In this document: positions 1 to 8,998 of the stretch, piece by piece
Layout: each line of letters opens with the position of its first letter
How positions within the stretch are numbered: position 1 is the stretch's first letter
Assembly (NCBI GenBank): GCA_030065125.1
Contig: JASJDM010000004.1
Location: 19,190-83,189 of the forward strand
DNA from: Lysobacterales bacterium
GTDB lineage: Bacteria > Pseudomonadota > Gammaproteobacteria > Xanthomonadales > SZUA-38
Length of the DNA stretch: 64,000 nucleotides
Reading direction: 5' to 3'
Notes under the pieces: model-generated
Seen by the model: the letters and a program-made list of their open reading frames with translations, nothing else
The model's database searches: none
Told to the model about the DNA's origin: nothing
Position numbers and translations under genes: made by a program

Positions 1-29
1 CGCCGCGTCAGCCGATTGACCCCTGCAGC

Positions 30-284
30 TCAGTCTGAAGACTGATCCAGCTCGTCCAGCCGCGCCGTCAACGCCTCCAGCTTCTCCCGGGTCCGGGCCA
101 GCACGGCTTTCTGGGCGTCAAACTCTTCCCGTGTGACCAGGTCCAGGCGGTCAAACCAGCCCTGGACCACGGCGCGCAGGTTGGATTTGAGGTCGTCGCT
201 GGCGCTGCGCAGCGGCGTGGGCATGAGGTTGTTGAGCTGGTTGGCCAGTTCGTCGATTTTGTCGCCGTCGATCACCGGGGTCAT
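30..284 (-). CDS. ubiK: Ubiquinone biosynthesis accessory factor UbiK
   Basis: Small cytosolic protein of 84 aa, expected to act with UbiJ as an accessory factor of the aerobic ubiquinone-making Ubi complex. The core LDLVTREEFDAQ followed by a C-terminal heptad-like coiled coil (LARTREKLEALTARLDEL) matches the UbiK/YqiC (BMFP) family, usually 80-100 aa. The frame stays open upstream to 371, but the family begins at the MTPVIDGDKIDEL segment, so I chose the ATG at 284. The gene points away from amt, so the 285-570 gap carries both promoters. Family assignment is firm; the start is moderately sure because the AGGA ribosome site abuts the ATG. Confidence 0.85.
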   Translation of the reverse strand: MTPVIDGDKIDELANQLNNLMPTPLRSASDDLKSNLRAVVQGWFDRLDLVTREEFDAQKAVLARTREKLEALTARLDELDQSSD

Positions 285-393
285 TCCTGATTTGTTTGCT
301 GGTCCCAGTTTAATCGTTTCCCCGGCCTGACTCCCGTTCGGATCGCGCCATGTCCGGGCAGTCTGCTGCATGGTTTTGGTGCAGCCTGCCCGG

Positions 394-413
394 GCACCGG
401 TCTCTTTTGGTGC
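394..413. promoter_or_regulatory. Possible NtrC-type binding half-sites upstream of amt
   Basis: GCACC (394-398) and GGTGC (409-413) form an inverted repeat with 10 bases between them. A further GGTGC lies at 378-382. NtrC sites are built from such half-sites but normally with a 5-base spacer. The position, about 70-85 bases upstream of the sigma54-like element, suits an enhancer. Weak call because of the spacing. Confidence 0.25.
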
Positions 414-478
414 GCGCCAAAGGTCCTCCGCGAACCCCTTGTGAATATAACCAATTGTTTTTATTTAAAAATTACTTT

Positions 479-494
479 TGGCACGGCTCTTGAT
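479..494 (+). promoter_or_regulatory. Candidate sigma54 promoter for amt-glnK
   Basis: TGGCACG, four bases, then TTGAT. This matches the sigma54 consensus TGGCACG-N4-TTGCW except that the -12 dinucleotide is GA instead of GC. It lies 77 bases upstream of the amt start, in an AT-rich stretch. A sigma54/NtrC promoter is what is known for ammonium transporter and GlnK operons in proteobacteria. Confidence 0.5.
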
Positions 495-570
495 AGGCAA
501 TGCGCACAATTCGATCTATCGACCAATAGTGGAGTGCAACGATGAAATCTAATGTCCGAGGGAGGGTATC

Positions 571-1830
<1,260 letters not shown>

Positions 1831-1845
1831 TCGGAGGACCTGAAG

Positions 1846-2184
1846 ATGAAAATGGTCATGGCTGTAATCAAGCCGTTCAAACTGGATGACGTCCGCGCCG
1901 CACTGTCCGACGTGGGAGTGCAGGGCATTACCGTCACCGAGGTGCAGGGTTTCGGGCGCCAGAAAGGGCACACCGAGCTGTATCGAGGCGCCGAGTACGT
2001 CGTGGACTTTCTGCCGAAGATCAAACTGGAAATAGCGGTCACGGAAGACCGCGTCGAAGCCGTAGTGGAGGCCGTCAGCCAGGCGGCCAACACCAACAAG
2101 ATCGGCGACGGCAAGATCTTCGTATACGGGCTCGACAACGTGGTTCGGATTCGAACCGGCGAGCGCGATTCCGAGGCTCTATAG
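1846..2184 (+). CDS. glnK: PII nitrogen regulatory protein (GlnK/GlnB)
   Basis: PII signal protein of 112 aa, the usual length. The T-loop carries Y51 within ELYRGAEYVVDFLPK, the site uridylylated by GlnD in proteobacteria. The second signature (KIGDGKIFV, about residues 90-98) is intact. It would bind ATP/ADP and 2-oxoglutarate and, when unmodified, plug the ammonium channel encoded just upstream. GAGGACC upstream of the ATG serves as ribosome site. I call it glnK from its linkage to amt; glnB cannot be excluded on sequence alone. A long hairpin (2189-2235) and a strong terminator (2293-2322) follow. Confidence 0.93.
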   Translation: MKMVMAVIKPFKLDDVRAALSDVGVQGITVTEVQGFGRQKGHTELYRGAEYVVDFLPKIKLEIAVTEDRVEAVVEAVSQAANTNKIGDGKIFVYGLDNVVRIRTGERDSEAL

Positions 2185-2188
2185 CGAC

Positions 2189-2235
2189 TTGGGCTGTCCC
2201 GGGGTGGAACGGGGAACCGCCCCGGGGCAACCCAG
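2189..2235. other. Long GC-rich hairpin just after glnK
   Basis: Starting 5 bases after the glnK stop, 2198-2207 pairs with 2217-2226 (ten pairs, one G-U) around loop AACGGGGAA. Outer pairs join 2189-2197 with 2227-2235 with one mismatch. No T-run follows, so it is not an intrinsic terminator by itself; it may protect the mRNA 3' end. A smaller hairpin GGCGT..ACGCC follows at about 2266-2284. Confidence 0.6.
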
Positions 2236-2292
2236 GCGCCATTGAAGCCTCACTTTTCCCTCCTGGCGTTGACTATCGACGCCGTGCCTTGA

Positions 2293-2322
2293 CCCGCCGG
2301 GATTTCCCGGCGGGTTTTTTTT
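2293..2322 (+). terminator. Rho-independent terminator of amt-glnK
   Basis: CCCGCCGGG (2293-2301), loop ATTT, CCCGGCGGG (2306-2314), then eight T residues (2315-2322). Textbook intrinsic terminator on the plus strand. Confidence 0.92.
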
Positions 2323-2445
2323 CTGCGATTCCCGGCTAGCCCATGAGTCATGCAGGGGTCTGCGGAACTCGCCGCGGTTCATCGAATCCAATTTATTAAC
2401 AACCATAAGCGCTGGCGGCGCGTCTAAGGGAGATAGCGGATCGGT

Positions 2446-2589
2446 CAAGAATGCAATTCTTGTCGGGCCGCGTGCGGTACAGGAGGTACCGCCATTTTCG
2501 ATGACAGAAAGTCATTGAAAATGGGAGCCAACGGGAAATCGCATTTTCCGTTGGCGTCGTTGAACAAACCATGGATGGTTTTTTCGACG
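2446..2589. repeat. Cluster of five back-to-back hairpins in a 572-base gene-free gap
   Basis: Five perfect or near-perfect inverted repeats stand almost without spacer: 2446-2462 (7-bp stem), 2474-2492 (7 bp, GCGGTAC/GTACCGC), 2492-2524 (8 plus 5 bp), 2527-2555 (GCCAACGG/CCGTTGGC plus inner pairs) and 2555-2589 (inner AAACCAT/ATGGTTT, outer CGTCG/CGACG). The core of the fourth, GGGAAATCGCATTTTCC, recurs as its exact complement at 6399-6415; the core of the fifth, CCATGGATGG, recurs at about 6587-6596. The rest of the gap 2185-2756 holds the glnK hairpin and terminator; I recognise nothing in 2323-2445, and 2590-2756 is the upstream region of the next gene. Confidence 0.8.
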
Positions 2590-2756
2590 ATTTACGCATG
2601 CCGACCAGCGCGCTTTTGCGGATCGGGTCGCATAAAATGGTTTCGCCAGGGCAATGCCGAGTAACTCTGGCGGCGGTCAAACGTCTGTTAGGCAGGACAC
2701 GCGCTGATATTCAACCAATGAAACTATCAGGGCACTAGGGAGACAGGCAATCCGTT

Positions 2757-4994
2757 ATGGCGGGTGTTTTTACAAGTCTGGTGATGGAGATGCAGCGGCG
2801 GAAGGTCTTCCGGGTAACCGCTGCCTATGCCGTGGTGGCCTTCATCATCCTCCAGCTCGGGGAGATCACCTTCGATCCGCTGCAGCTGCCGGACTGGTCC
2901 CTGACCGCACTCATCGTGGCTGTGGTGCTGGGTTTCCCGCTGGTGGTGGCGCTGTCCTGGATCTTCGAACTCACTCCCGAAGGCATCCGGCGCGAGAAGG
3001 AATCGGCCCACAGCCGGTCCGGACTCAGCTTTATCCTGCTGGCCTCGGTCATCCTGCTTGACGGCGCCCTGGGCTACTACCTCTACCGGGTGTACGCGCC
3101 GGGGGTCATGTCGGAGACGGAGCAGGAGTTTGCCCCCCTGGCCGCTACCGGGACCGCTCCTGCCGGCGCTGATGCGCGTCCGCCGGGCTCCATCGCGGTG
3201 CTGTCCTTCACCGACCTGTCTCCCAGCCAGGACCAGAACTTTTTTGCCCAGGGTATCGCCGAGGAACTGCGCAGCGTGCTGGGCAAGGTGGAGGGCCTCA
3301 GGGTCACCGCCGATACCTCCTATTCGCTGCTGCAGGCTCAGAACCGCACCGTGATGGAACTGGGTCAGCTGCTGAACGTGGCCTGGATTCTCCAGGGCAG
3401 CGTGCGCCGTGACGGCGACTCTGTCCGCGTGACGGCCCAGCTGGTCGATGCCACCGACGGTATCCAGAAGTGGGCCGAGCGCTTTGACGGTGAGGTGGTC
3501 AACACGCTGGAGATCCAGGACCAGATCGCATCTGAAATTGTGACCCAGATGCTGGGCAGCGCCGAAGGCCTGGTAGATGTCATGGACGACGGCTCCGATA
3601 TCGCCAGCCTGGCCGCCTACGACACCTACGTGGAGGCCCGCTACCACTGGCGCAAACGCACCCCCCGGGACCTTGAGCGGGCCGTTGAGCTGTTCAAGCA
3701 GACCATCGGGCAGGACGCCGCTTACGCCAAAGCCTACGCCGGCCTGGCCAGCAGCTACCTGCTGCAGACCAGCTACGGCAACCTGTCGGTACCCGAAGCG
3801 GTGGTCCTGGCTGAACCTGAGATTTACACGGCGTTGAAACTGGACGGGCAGTCTTCCGACGCGTTCGCCTCGCTGGGTCTGATGAACTGGATGCTGGGGC
3901 GCAAGGTCCAGGCGGAAGACGCGTTTCGCAGGGCGCTGGAGTTTGATCCGGACAACCTGGACGCGGTGAACTGGCTGGGAGGGGTCATTGGCAGCCAGGG
4001 GCGGCTGGGCGAGGAGCGGCTGGTACTCAACCGCGCCCTGGAACTGAATGCGGCGGATCCCCTGGTCAACATCAATATTGCCGGCATCGACTTCAAGCGC
4101 GGCGACTATTCGGCCGGCATGGATCGGCTGGATCACCAGCTGACCATCTATCCGGATTCCACGCTGCTGCTGCGGGCCAAGGCTGGATGGAAGGCCGCTT
4201 ATGGACAATACGAGGAGGCCCACCAGCTGCTGAACCGGGCCTATAACCTGTCGCCCGAGGAGCCGGCAACCCTGGCCATGCTGGCCCACCTCTATCTGCA
4301 CTGGGGTTCGCTGGACCAGGCCAAACCCCTGGTGGACGCGGCGCTGGCCATTGGCAGCAACAACGTCGAAGTGGACGAGGCCTATACCCGGTTCCTGCTG
4401 ATGGCCGGACGTAACGACGAACTGAAGTCCCACCTGGGAGCACGGCTGGAGCGGCTGGGTCCCATCGTGGGATCCACCATGGAATCCCTGGCGCCGTATC
4501 ACTGGCTTGGGCGCATCAGCCTGCAGGAGGGTGAGGCCGACCAGGCGGTTGAATATTTCGGTGCGGTGCTGCAGCGCGACGAAATCCTGGTGCCAGGCTA
4601 TGCCGCCAATGCATTTACCTGGAGTGCCGCGGCCTACCAGAGCCAGGGAGATTCGGACATGTCGGCCACCCAGGTCAACCGCGCCCGGCAGATGGTGGAA
4701 CGACTGAAGGTCCAGGGTGTACGGGATCCGGGGCTGACCTACCTGGAGGCTGCCATCTCCGCCCTCAGCGGCAACGCCGACGACGCGATCGGCAAGCTCG
4801 GCGCCGCGCTGGAATTCGGCTGGGGCAGCGCGTGGGAAGCCAGCAACGACGCACGCCTGGCGTCCCTCCAGGCCGAACCGCGATTCCAGGGTCTGGTGGA
4901 TGGCCTGCGACAGCGGTCCGCCACTCAGGTCAGCCGGGTCCTGGCGGCGGGCGGCGGAGAGATTGGCGCCTCTTACTCCTCCTACGCGCGCTGA
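2757..4994 (+). CDS. Membrane-anchored TolB-N/FlgO-domain TPR protein
   Basis: Protein of 745 aa. Three hydrophobic segments lie near residues 21-40, 48-70 and 90-112. A TolB-N/FlgO-like domain follows (about 140-265, beginning SIAVLSFTDLSPSQDQNFF and containing GIAEELRSVLGKV). The remainder to the C terminus is a series of TPR-like helical repeats. This architecture is common in proteins annotated as adenylate-cyclase-like TPR proteins, but I see no cyclase domain and no winged-helix DNA-binding domain. The likely role is protein-protein scaffolding or signalling at the inner membrane; the substrate is unknown. The ATG at 2757 puts RRKVFRVTAAYAV about 13 residues in, as in relatives; an alternative start is residue 10. 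Confidence 0.75.
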   Translation: MAGVFTSLVMEMQRRKVFRVTAAYAVVAFIILQLGEITFDPLQLPDWSLTALIVAVVLGFPLVVALSWIFELTPEGIRREKESAHSRSGLSFILLASVILLDGALGYYLYRVYAPGVMSETEQEFAPLAATGTAPAGADARPPGSIAVLSFTDLSPSQDQNFFAQGIAEELRSVLGKVEGLRVTADTSYSLLQAQNRTVMELGQLLNVAWILQGSVRRDGDSVRVTAQLVDATDGIQKWAERFDGEVVNTLEIQDQIASEIVTQMLGSAEGLVDVMDDGSDIASLAAYDTYVEARYHWRKRTPRDLERAVELFKQTIGQDAAYAKAYAGLASSYLLQTSYGNLSVPEAVVLAEPEIYTALKLDGQSSDAFASLGLMNWMLGRKVQAEDAFRRALEFDPDNLDAVNWLGGVIGSQGRLGEERLVLNRALELNAADPLVNINIAGIDFKRGDYSAGMDRLDHQLTIYPDSTLLLRAKAGWKAAYGQYEEAHQLLNRAYNLSPEEPATLAMLAHLYLHWGSLDQAKPLVDAALAIGSNNVEVDEAYTRFLLMAGRNDELKSHLGARLERLGPIVGSTMESLAPYHWLGRISLQEGEADQAVEYFGAVLQRDEILVPGYAANAFTWSAAAYQSQGDSDMSATQVNRARQMVERLKVQGVRDPGLTYLEAAISALSGNADDAIGKLGAALEFGWGSAWEASNDARLASLQAEPRFQGLVDGLRQRSATQVSRVLAAGGGEIGASYSSYAR

Positions 4995-5091
4995 CCCGGT
5001 CAGGCCTGCCGGCGAATCTGGCGGATTGGTCACAAAAAGACCACTTCGGTCCTCTATACTCGACCAGCGCGAGTTGTCGGGAACAATCACC

Positions 5092-6348
5092 ATGAAATTG
5101 ATCTATTCAGCAGCCCTGATTTGTCTGACCGGCATCACCCATGCTGGAGTGATCCCACCATTTGACCTGGAGCGCATCGCCACCGGTTTTTCCCAGCCCC
5201 TGGCCCTGCGCCACGCCGGAGACGGCAGTGGCCGGGTATTCGTGGTGGAGCAGGACGGTCGGGTTTACGTGGTTGATGCCACACACCGGGTACTGGAGAC
5301 CCCGTTCCTCGACCTGAGCGGTGAAACCGGTCTTAACCTGACCAACTCCAGCGGCGAGCAGGGCCTGCTGGGCCTGGCATTCCACCCCCAGTTCGCCAGC
5401 AACGGATTCTTCTATGTGAACTACTCCGACCGGACCGGCGGCGACACCGTGATTGCCCGCTATACAGTCGATTCCGGCAACCCCAACATGGCTGACCCGA
5501 CATCCGGTGTGATCCTGATCGAAATAGACCAGGATGCCGGTAACCACAACGGCGGGGACCTGCACTTCGGTCCGGATGGTTACCTGTATATCGGCATGGG
5601 TGACGGCGGTGGCGCGGGCGACCCCAGGGACCGCGCCCAGCAGCCGGATTCCCTGCTGGGCAAAATGCTGCGCCTGGACGTGGACAACCAGGGCACCAAT
5701 GCCACGTTTGCCTGCGGACCCGCTGCCAACTATGGCATCCCGGACGACAACCCCTTTGACGGAGACGACGGCATTTGCGCCGAAACCTGGGCTTTCGGCC
5801 TGAGAAACCCGTACCGGTTCAGTTTTGACGCCAACACCGGCGACATGTTTATCGGCGACGTGGGCCAGGACCGGGTAGAGGAAATCGATTTCCAGCCGGC
5901 GGCTTCCGCCGGAGGCGAAAACTACGGCTGGGACTGCCGGGAAGGATCTACGGAATACGGGATATCAGGCGACCGCGACGCACCGTCACCCCTGTGCGAC
6001 ACCGTCGGTCCCCTGGTGGACCCCATCCTCGAGGTGACCCACACCGAGGACGGCTGTTCCATCACCGGCGGCTACCGCTACCGGGGCGGACTGGCCGCCG
6101 CCTCCGGTTTGTACTTCTTTGGTGACTTTTGCACCGGCCAGGTTTACGCCGGCGAGGAGTTGGGCGTCGACAACTGGAGCAACAACCCCGTCCCGGGGCC
6201 TTACCGGGACGAAAATGGAAACTCCGTGAGCTTCGGCGGCAGCCTGACCGGATTCGGCGAAGATGAGCAGAAGAACCTTTACATCATCAATCGCGGTGGC
6301 ACGGTGTATCGATTTGGGGAGCTGGTTTCGGCGGATGGATTTGAATAA
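5092..6348 (+). CDS. Secreted PQQ-dependent sugar dehydrogenase (glucose/sorbosone dehydrogenase family)
   Basis: Predicted 418 aa exported protein. The N terminus MKLIYSAALICLTGITHA is a clear Sec signal peptide. The mature part is a six-bladed beta-propeller of the GSDH family: GLLGLAFHPQF, the HNGGDLHFGPDGYLYIGMGD stretch (conserved His and Ca/PQQ region), RNPYRFSFD and GDVGQDRVEEID are diagnostic. These enzymes oxidise aldose sugars in the periplasm with PQQ. No PQQ biosynthesis genes are in the window. The frame is open upstream to 4900, but the signal peptide fixes the ATG at 5092. It follows the TPR gene by 97 bases and is followed by the hairpin cluster at 6357. Confidence 0.85.
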   Translation: MKLIYSAALICLTGITHAGVIPPFDLERIATGFSQPLALRHAGDGSGRVFVVEQDGRVYVVDATHRVLETPFLDLSGETGLNLTNSSGEQGLLGLAFHPQFASNGFFYVNYSDRTGGDTVIARYTVDSGNPNMADPTSGVILIEIDQDAGNHNGGDLHFGPDGYLYIGMGDGGGAGDPRDRAQQPDSLLGKMLRLDVDNQGTNATFACGPAANYGIPDDNPFDGDDGICAETWAFGLRNPYRFSFDANTGDMFIGDVGQDRVEEIDFQPAASAGGENYGWDCREGSTEYGISGDRDAPSPLCDTVGPLVDPILEVTHTEDGCSITGGYRYRGGLAAASGLYFFGDFCTGQVYAGEELGVDNWSNNPVPGPYRDENGNSVSFGGSLTGFGEDEQKNLYIINRGGTVYRFGELVSADGFE

Positions 6349-6356
6349 AGCTTGAT

Positions 6357-6636
6357 CCCCAAGCCTGCCACTTCCATGTGCAGCTTGGGGTGGTGATTGG
6401 AAAATGCGATTTCCCAATCACCCACGGCCTTCGGCCGTTGGCACATCCCTGTGCCAAAGCATATCCGCAAGACGGGACATCCTGTCCCGCTCGCGGGCGC
6501 TACGCAAAAACGCGGTTTTGCTTCGCTTGCGGCCGAAGGCCGAGAGGGAATCGGAAACAGCGTTTTTGATTCCCGGCCGCGAGCGGTCCATGGATGGACC
6601 GTCTTGCGGTTGAAAGAACGCTAGCGTTCTTTCAAC
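6357..6636. repeat. Cluster of about eleven consecutive hairpins between convergent genes
   Basis: The whole tail-to-tail gap is made of inverted repeats: CCCCAAGC/GCTTGGGG (6357-6390); TGATTGG/CCAATCA (6394-6420) around core GGAAAATGCGATTTCCC; ACGGCC/GGCCGT (about 6424-6438); TTGGCACA/TGTGCCAA (about 6438-6457); CGGGACA/TGTCCCG (about 6472-6489); CCCGC/GCGGG; GCAAAA/TTTTGC (about 6503-6520); CGGCC/GGCCG; GGGAATC/GATTCCC (about 6546-6574); CGGTCCAT/ATGGACCG (about 6584-6602); and a perfect 28-bp palindrome 6609-6636 that runs over the stop codon of the leftward gene. No T-runs typical of terminators. Possibly REP-like or a bidirectional 3'-end processing or termination region. Confidence 0.8.
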
Positions 6637-7187
6637 ACCAAAACTTGAAATCCCCCATCCTGCAGCCGCCGCTTCAGCGCGTCCATCTCCCGGACACTCT
6701 CGATGGGTCCCACCCGCACCCGGTGCCAGGTGGCCTGGTTGACTTCGACGCTGGCCACCTGGGCAACGATGCCCAGGAACGCGAGCTCAGCCTTGGTGCG
6801 TTCCGCGTCGTCGGGATTGCGGAAGGATCCCACCTGCAGCACGTAGGGTCCCTCGCGCTCGGATTCCCGGCGCTGCACGCGCTGCTCGATTTCCTGGTCG
6901 GGGATGACCACTTCCATCTCCGGCAGCACGGTATAGAAGTCGTAATCGGTTTCGGGGGATTCAGGCTGTGCCAGTTCGGCCAGCTCACCCTCGTCGCCCT
7001 GGGTTTCCACCCGGGGCTGGGGCAGGTCCCGGGGAGGCTGGGAGCGGAAGATGCCGGCGGTCATGAGGAAAACTGCCAGGGCACCGCCCATAGCCATCCC
7101 CAGCAGCATCCAGACCCAGCCGGGCACTGCACCCACGTCCTGGTCACGGACGGCCTGTCTGCCGGTTTTCCTGCGGGCGGCTGCCAT
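6621..7187 (-). CDS. SPOR-domain protein (FtsN-like)
   Basis: 188 aa protein: basic cytoplasmic tail, one transmembrane helix (about residues 23-47, VWMLLGMAMGGALAVFLMTA), a variable acidic linker, and a C-terminal SPOR domain (about 112-188; YVLQVGSFRNPDDAERTKAEL and WHRVRVGPIESVREM). SPOR domains bind denuded peptidoglycan at division sites. It lies 4 bases downstream of argS, the place where many gammaproteobacteria carry an FtsN-like SPOR gene. Whether it is the true FtsN cannot be settled, because essential FtsN function maps to a short non-conserved segment. Its last codons lie inside the 28-bp palindrome at 6609-6636. Confidence 0.82.
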   Translation of the reverse strand: MAAARRKTGRQAVRDQDVGAVPGWVWMLLGMAMGGALAVFLMTAGIFRSQPPRDLPQPRVETQGDEGELAELAQPESPETDYDFYTVLPEMEVVIPDQEIEQRVQRRESEREGPYVLQVGSFRNPDDAERTKAELAFLGIVAQVASVEVNQATWHRVRVGPIESVREMDALKRRLQDGGFQVLVLKER

Positions 7188-7191
7188 CAGC

Positions 7192-8967
7192 CTACATGCT
7201 GTCCGGCGCGGAAACGCCCAGCAGCTTCAGGCCGTTGGCCAGCACCTGCCCCACAGCCTGGCTCAGGTTCAGGCGCGCGTTGCGCAGGTCTTCGTCGTCC
7301 ACCAGGACCTGGTGGGCGTTGTAGTAGGAATGAAAATCCTGGGCCAGGTCTCGCAGGTAATGAGCCATCAGGTGCGGCGCCCGTTTGCGGGCCGCAGCCG
7401 AGATAACCTCGGGGTACTGGGCCAGGGAACGCATGACGGTGTTTTCGTGGGGCTCGGTGAGTCGCTCCAGGGCGGCCGCACCAATAGCCGAATTGTGGGA
7501 GTACCCCTTGTCGTCCAGCTTGCGGAACATGCTGGCCACCCGTGCATGGGCATACTGGATGTAATACACCGGGTTGTCCTGGGACTGGGATTTGGCCAGG
7601 TCCAGATCAAAATCCAGGTGCTGATCGTGGCTGCGCATGACATAAAAGAAGCGCGCAGCGTCGGTGCCCACTTCCTCGCGCAGCTCGCGCAGGGTCACGA
7701 ACTTGCCGGAACGGGTGGACATCTGAACCTTTTCGCCGTGCCGGTACAGGTGGGCAAACTGGACCAGGGGAATTTCCAGCATCTCCGGGTCTTTGCCCAG
7801 TCCGGAAGCGGCGGCGCGCAGCCGTGCCACGTAACCGTGATGGTCGGCGCCCAGCACGTAAATGGTCCGGTCGAACCCGCGTTCCACCTTGTTCAAAAAG
7901 TAGGCGATATCCGAGGCGAAGTAAGTGGTTCGGCCGTCTTCCCGGATGACCACCCGGTCTTTCTCATCGCCAAACTCCGTGGCGCGCAGCCACTGGGCGC
8001 CGTCTTTTTCGTACAGATGGCTCTGCTCCCGCAGCTGATCCAGCGCCCGCTGAACCGAGCCGCTGCTGGCCAGCTCCCTTTCGGAGAACCAGTTGTCATA
8101 AACGACGTTGAAGCGGGCCAGGTCTTCCCGGATGTCGTCCACCATGGCGTTCAGGGCCGCTTCGTAGCAAACCCCGTACTGCTCGTCTCCCAAGGCCTGC
8201 TTTGCGCGCAGCACCAGGGCATCGATATGCACTTCACGCTGGTCCTTGGCCTCGGGATCGTCGCCGATGCCGTCCTCGGGCAGGCCGTCGCTGACCTCCT
8301 GGGCCGAGCGGCGCAGATCGTCACCGTGATCCTGGCGGACTGTGCGGGCCACGTCGTAGATGTAGTCACCCTGATAGCCGTTGGCAGGAAACGCCACCTG
8401 AGTGCCGCCCAGCTCCAGGTAGCGCAGCCACACGCTGGTGGCCAGGATATCCATCTGCCGGCCCGCGTCATTGACGTAGTATTCCCGCTGCACGTGATAT
8501 CCCGCGGCCTCGAGTATGTTGCTGAGGGTAGCCCCGTAGGCAGCGCCACGGCCGTGGCCCACGTGCAGGGGCCCGGTCGGGTTGGCGGATACAAACTCCA
8601 CCTGGACCCGCGTCCCGTTGCCGTCGTAACCCTGGCCGTAGTCGTCACCCTGGGCCAGGATCTGGGTGATCACCGACTGCAGGGAATGCTGGGTCAGATA
8701 GAAGTTGATAAAGCCGGGGCCGGCCAGCTCCACCTTTTCCACGTTTTTATTGGACAGCAGACGGTCAATGATCTCTTCGGCGATCTCACGCGGGGCACGC
8801 CGCGCTGGCTTGGCCAGGGTCAAGGCTACATTGGATGCAAAATCACCGTGTTCAATGGAACGGGTGCGCTCAACCACCACCTCGGGCTCCAGCTCCTTGG
8901 GCAGGCTGCCTTCCCGCTGCATATCCAGCAGCGCCTGGGTGATCAATTCCTGAATCAGTTTGCGCAC
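7192..8967 (-). CDS. argS: Arginyl-tRNA synthetase
   Basis: 591 aa class I aminoacyl-tRNA synthetase charging tRNA-Arg. The HIGH-type signature is seen as TGPLHVGHGRGAAYG (about residues 131-145), preceded by VEFVSANP. The N-terminal additional domain (ALLDMQREGSLPKEL) and the C-terminal anticodon-binding DALR domain (YYNAHQVLVDDEDLRNARL) are present. As typical for ArgRS, a canonical KMSKS is replaced by a VQMSTRSGKFVTL segment. Length is normal. It begins 31 bases after ctaB ends and is followed 4 bases later by the SPOR gene, suggesting cotranscription at the tail of the oxidase block. Confidence 0.97.
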   Translation of the reverse strand: MRKLIQELITQALLDMQREGSLPKELEPEVVVERTRSIEHGDFASNVALTLAKPARRAPREIAEEIIDRLLSNKNVEKVELAGPGFINFYLTQHSLQSVITQILAQGDDYGQGYDGNGTRVQVEFVSANPTGPLHVGHGRGAAYGATLSNILEAAGYHVQREYYVNDAGRQMDILATSVWLRYLELGGTQVAFPANGYQGDYIYDVARTVRQDHGDDLRRSAQEVSDGLPEDGIGDDPEAKDQREVHIDALVLRAKQALGDEQYGVCYEAALNAMVDDIREDLARFNVVYDNWFSERELASSGSVQRALDQLREQSHLYEKDGAQWLRATEFGDEKDRVVIREDGRTTYFASDIAYFLNKVERGFDRTIYVLGADHHGYVARLRAAASGLGKDPEMLEIPLVQFAHLYRHGEKVQMSTRSGKFVTLRELREEVGTDAARFFYVMRSHDQHLDFDLDLAKSQSQDNPVYYIQYAHARVASMFRKLDDKGYSHNSAIGAAALERLTEPHENTVMRSLAQYPEVISAAARKRAPHLMAHYLRDLAQDFHSYYNAHQVLVDDEDLRNARLNLSQAVGQVLANGLKLLGVSAPDSM

Positions 8968-8998
8968 GATGAAGTCCGTTGTTTTGGCTCGGCCCCGA

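Noticed and set aside
2440..2600. tRNA or other structured RNA in the hairpin cluster
   Set aside because: No cloverleaf spacing, no T-arm or anticodon pattern; simply serial hairpins.
2396..2680. 94-codon minus-strand reading frame
   Set aside because: It lies across the hairpin cluster and has no family features or ribosome site.
2727..5093. 788-codon minus-strand frame opposite the TPR gene
   Set aside because: Shadow frame; the plus-strand product has membrane helices and recognised domains.
6349..6620. Insertion sequence or MITE
   Set aside because: No terminal inverted repeats bounding the whole block, no target duplication visible and no transposase fragment.
6378..6624. Three overlapping plus-strand reading frames of 60-75 codons
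   Set aside because: All are by-products of stop-poor GC-rich palindromes in the convergent gap.
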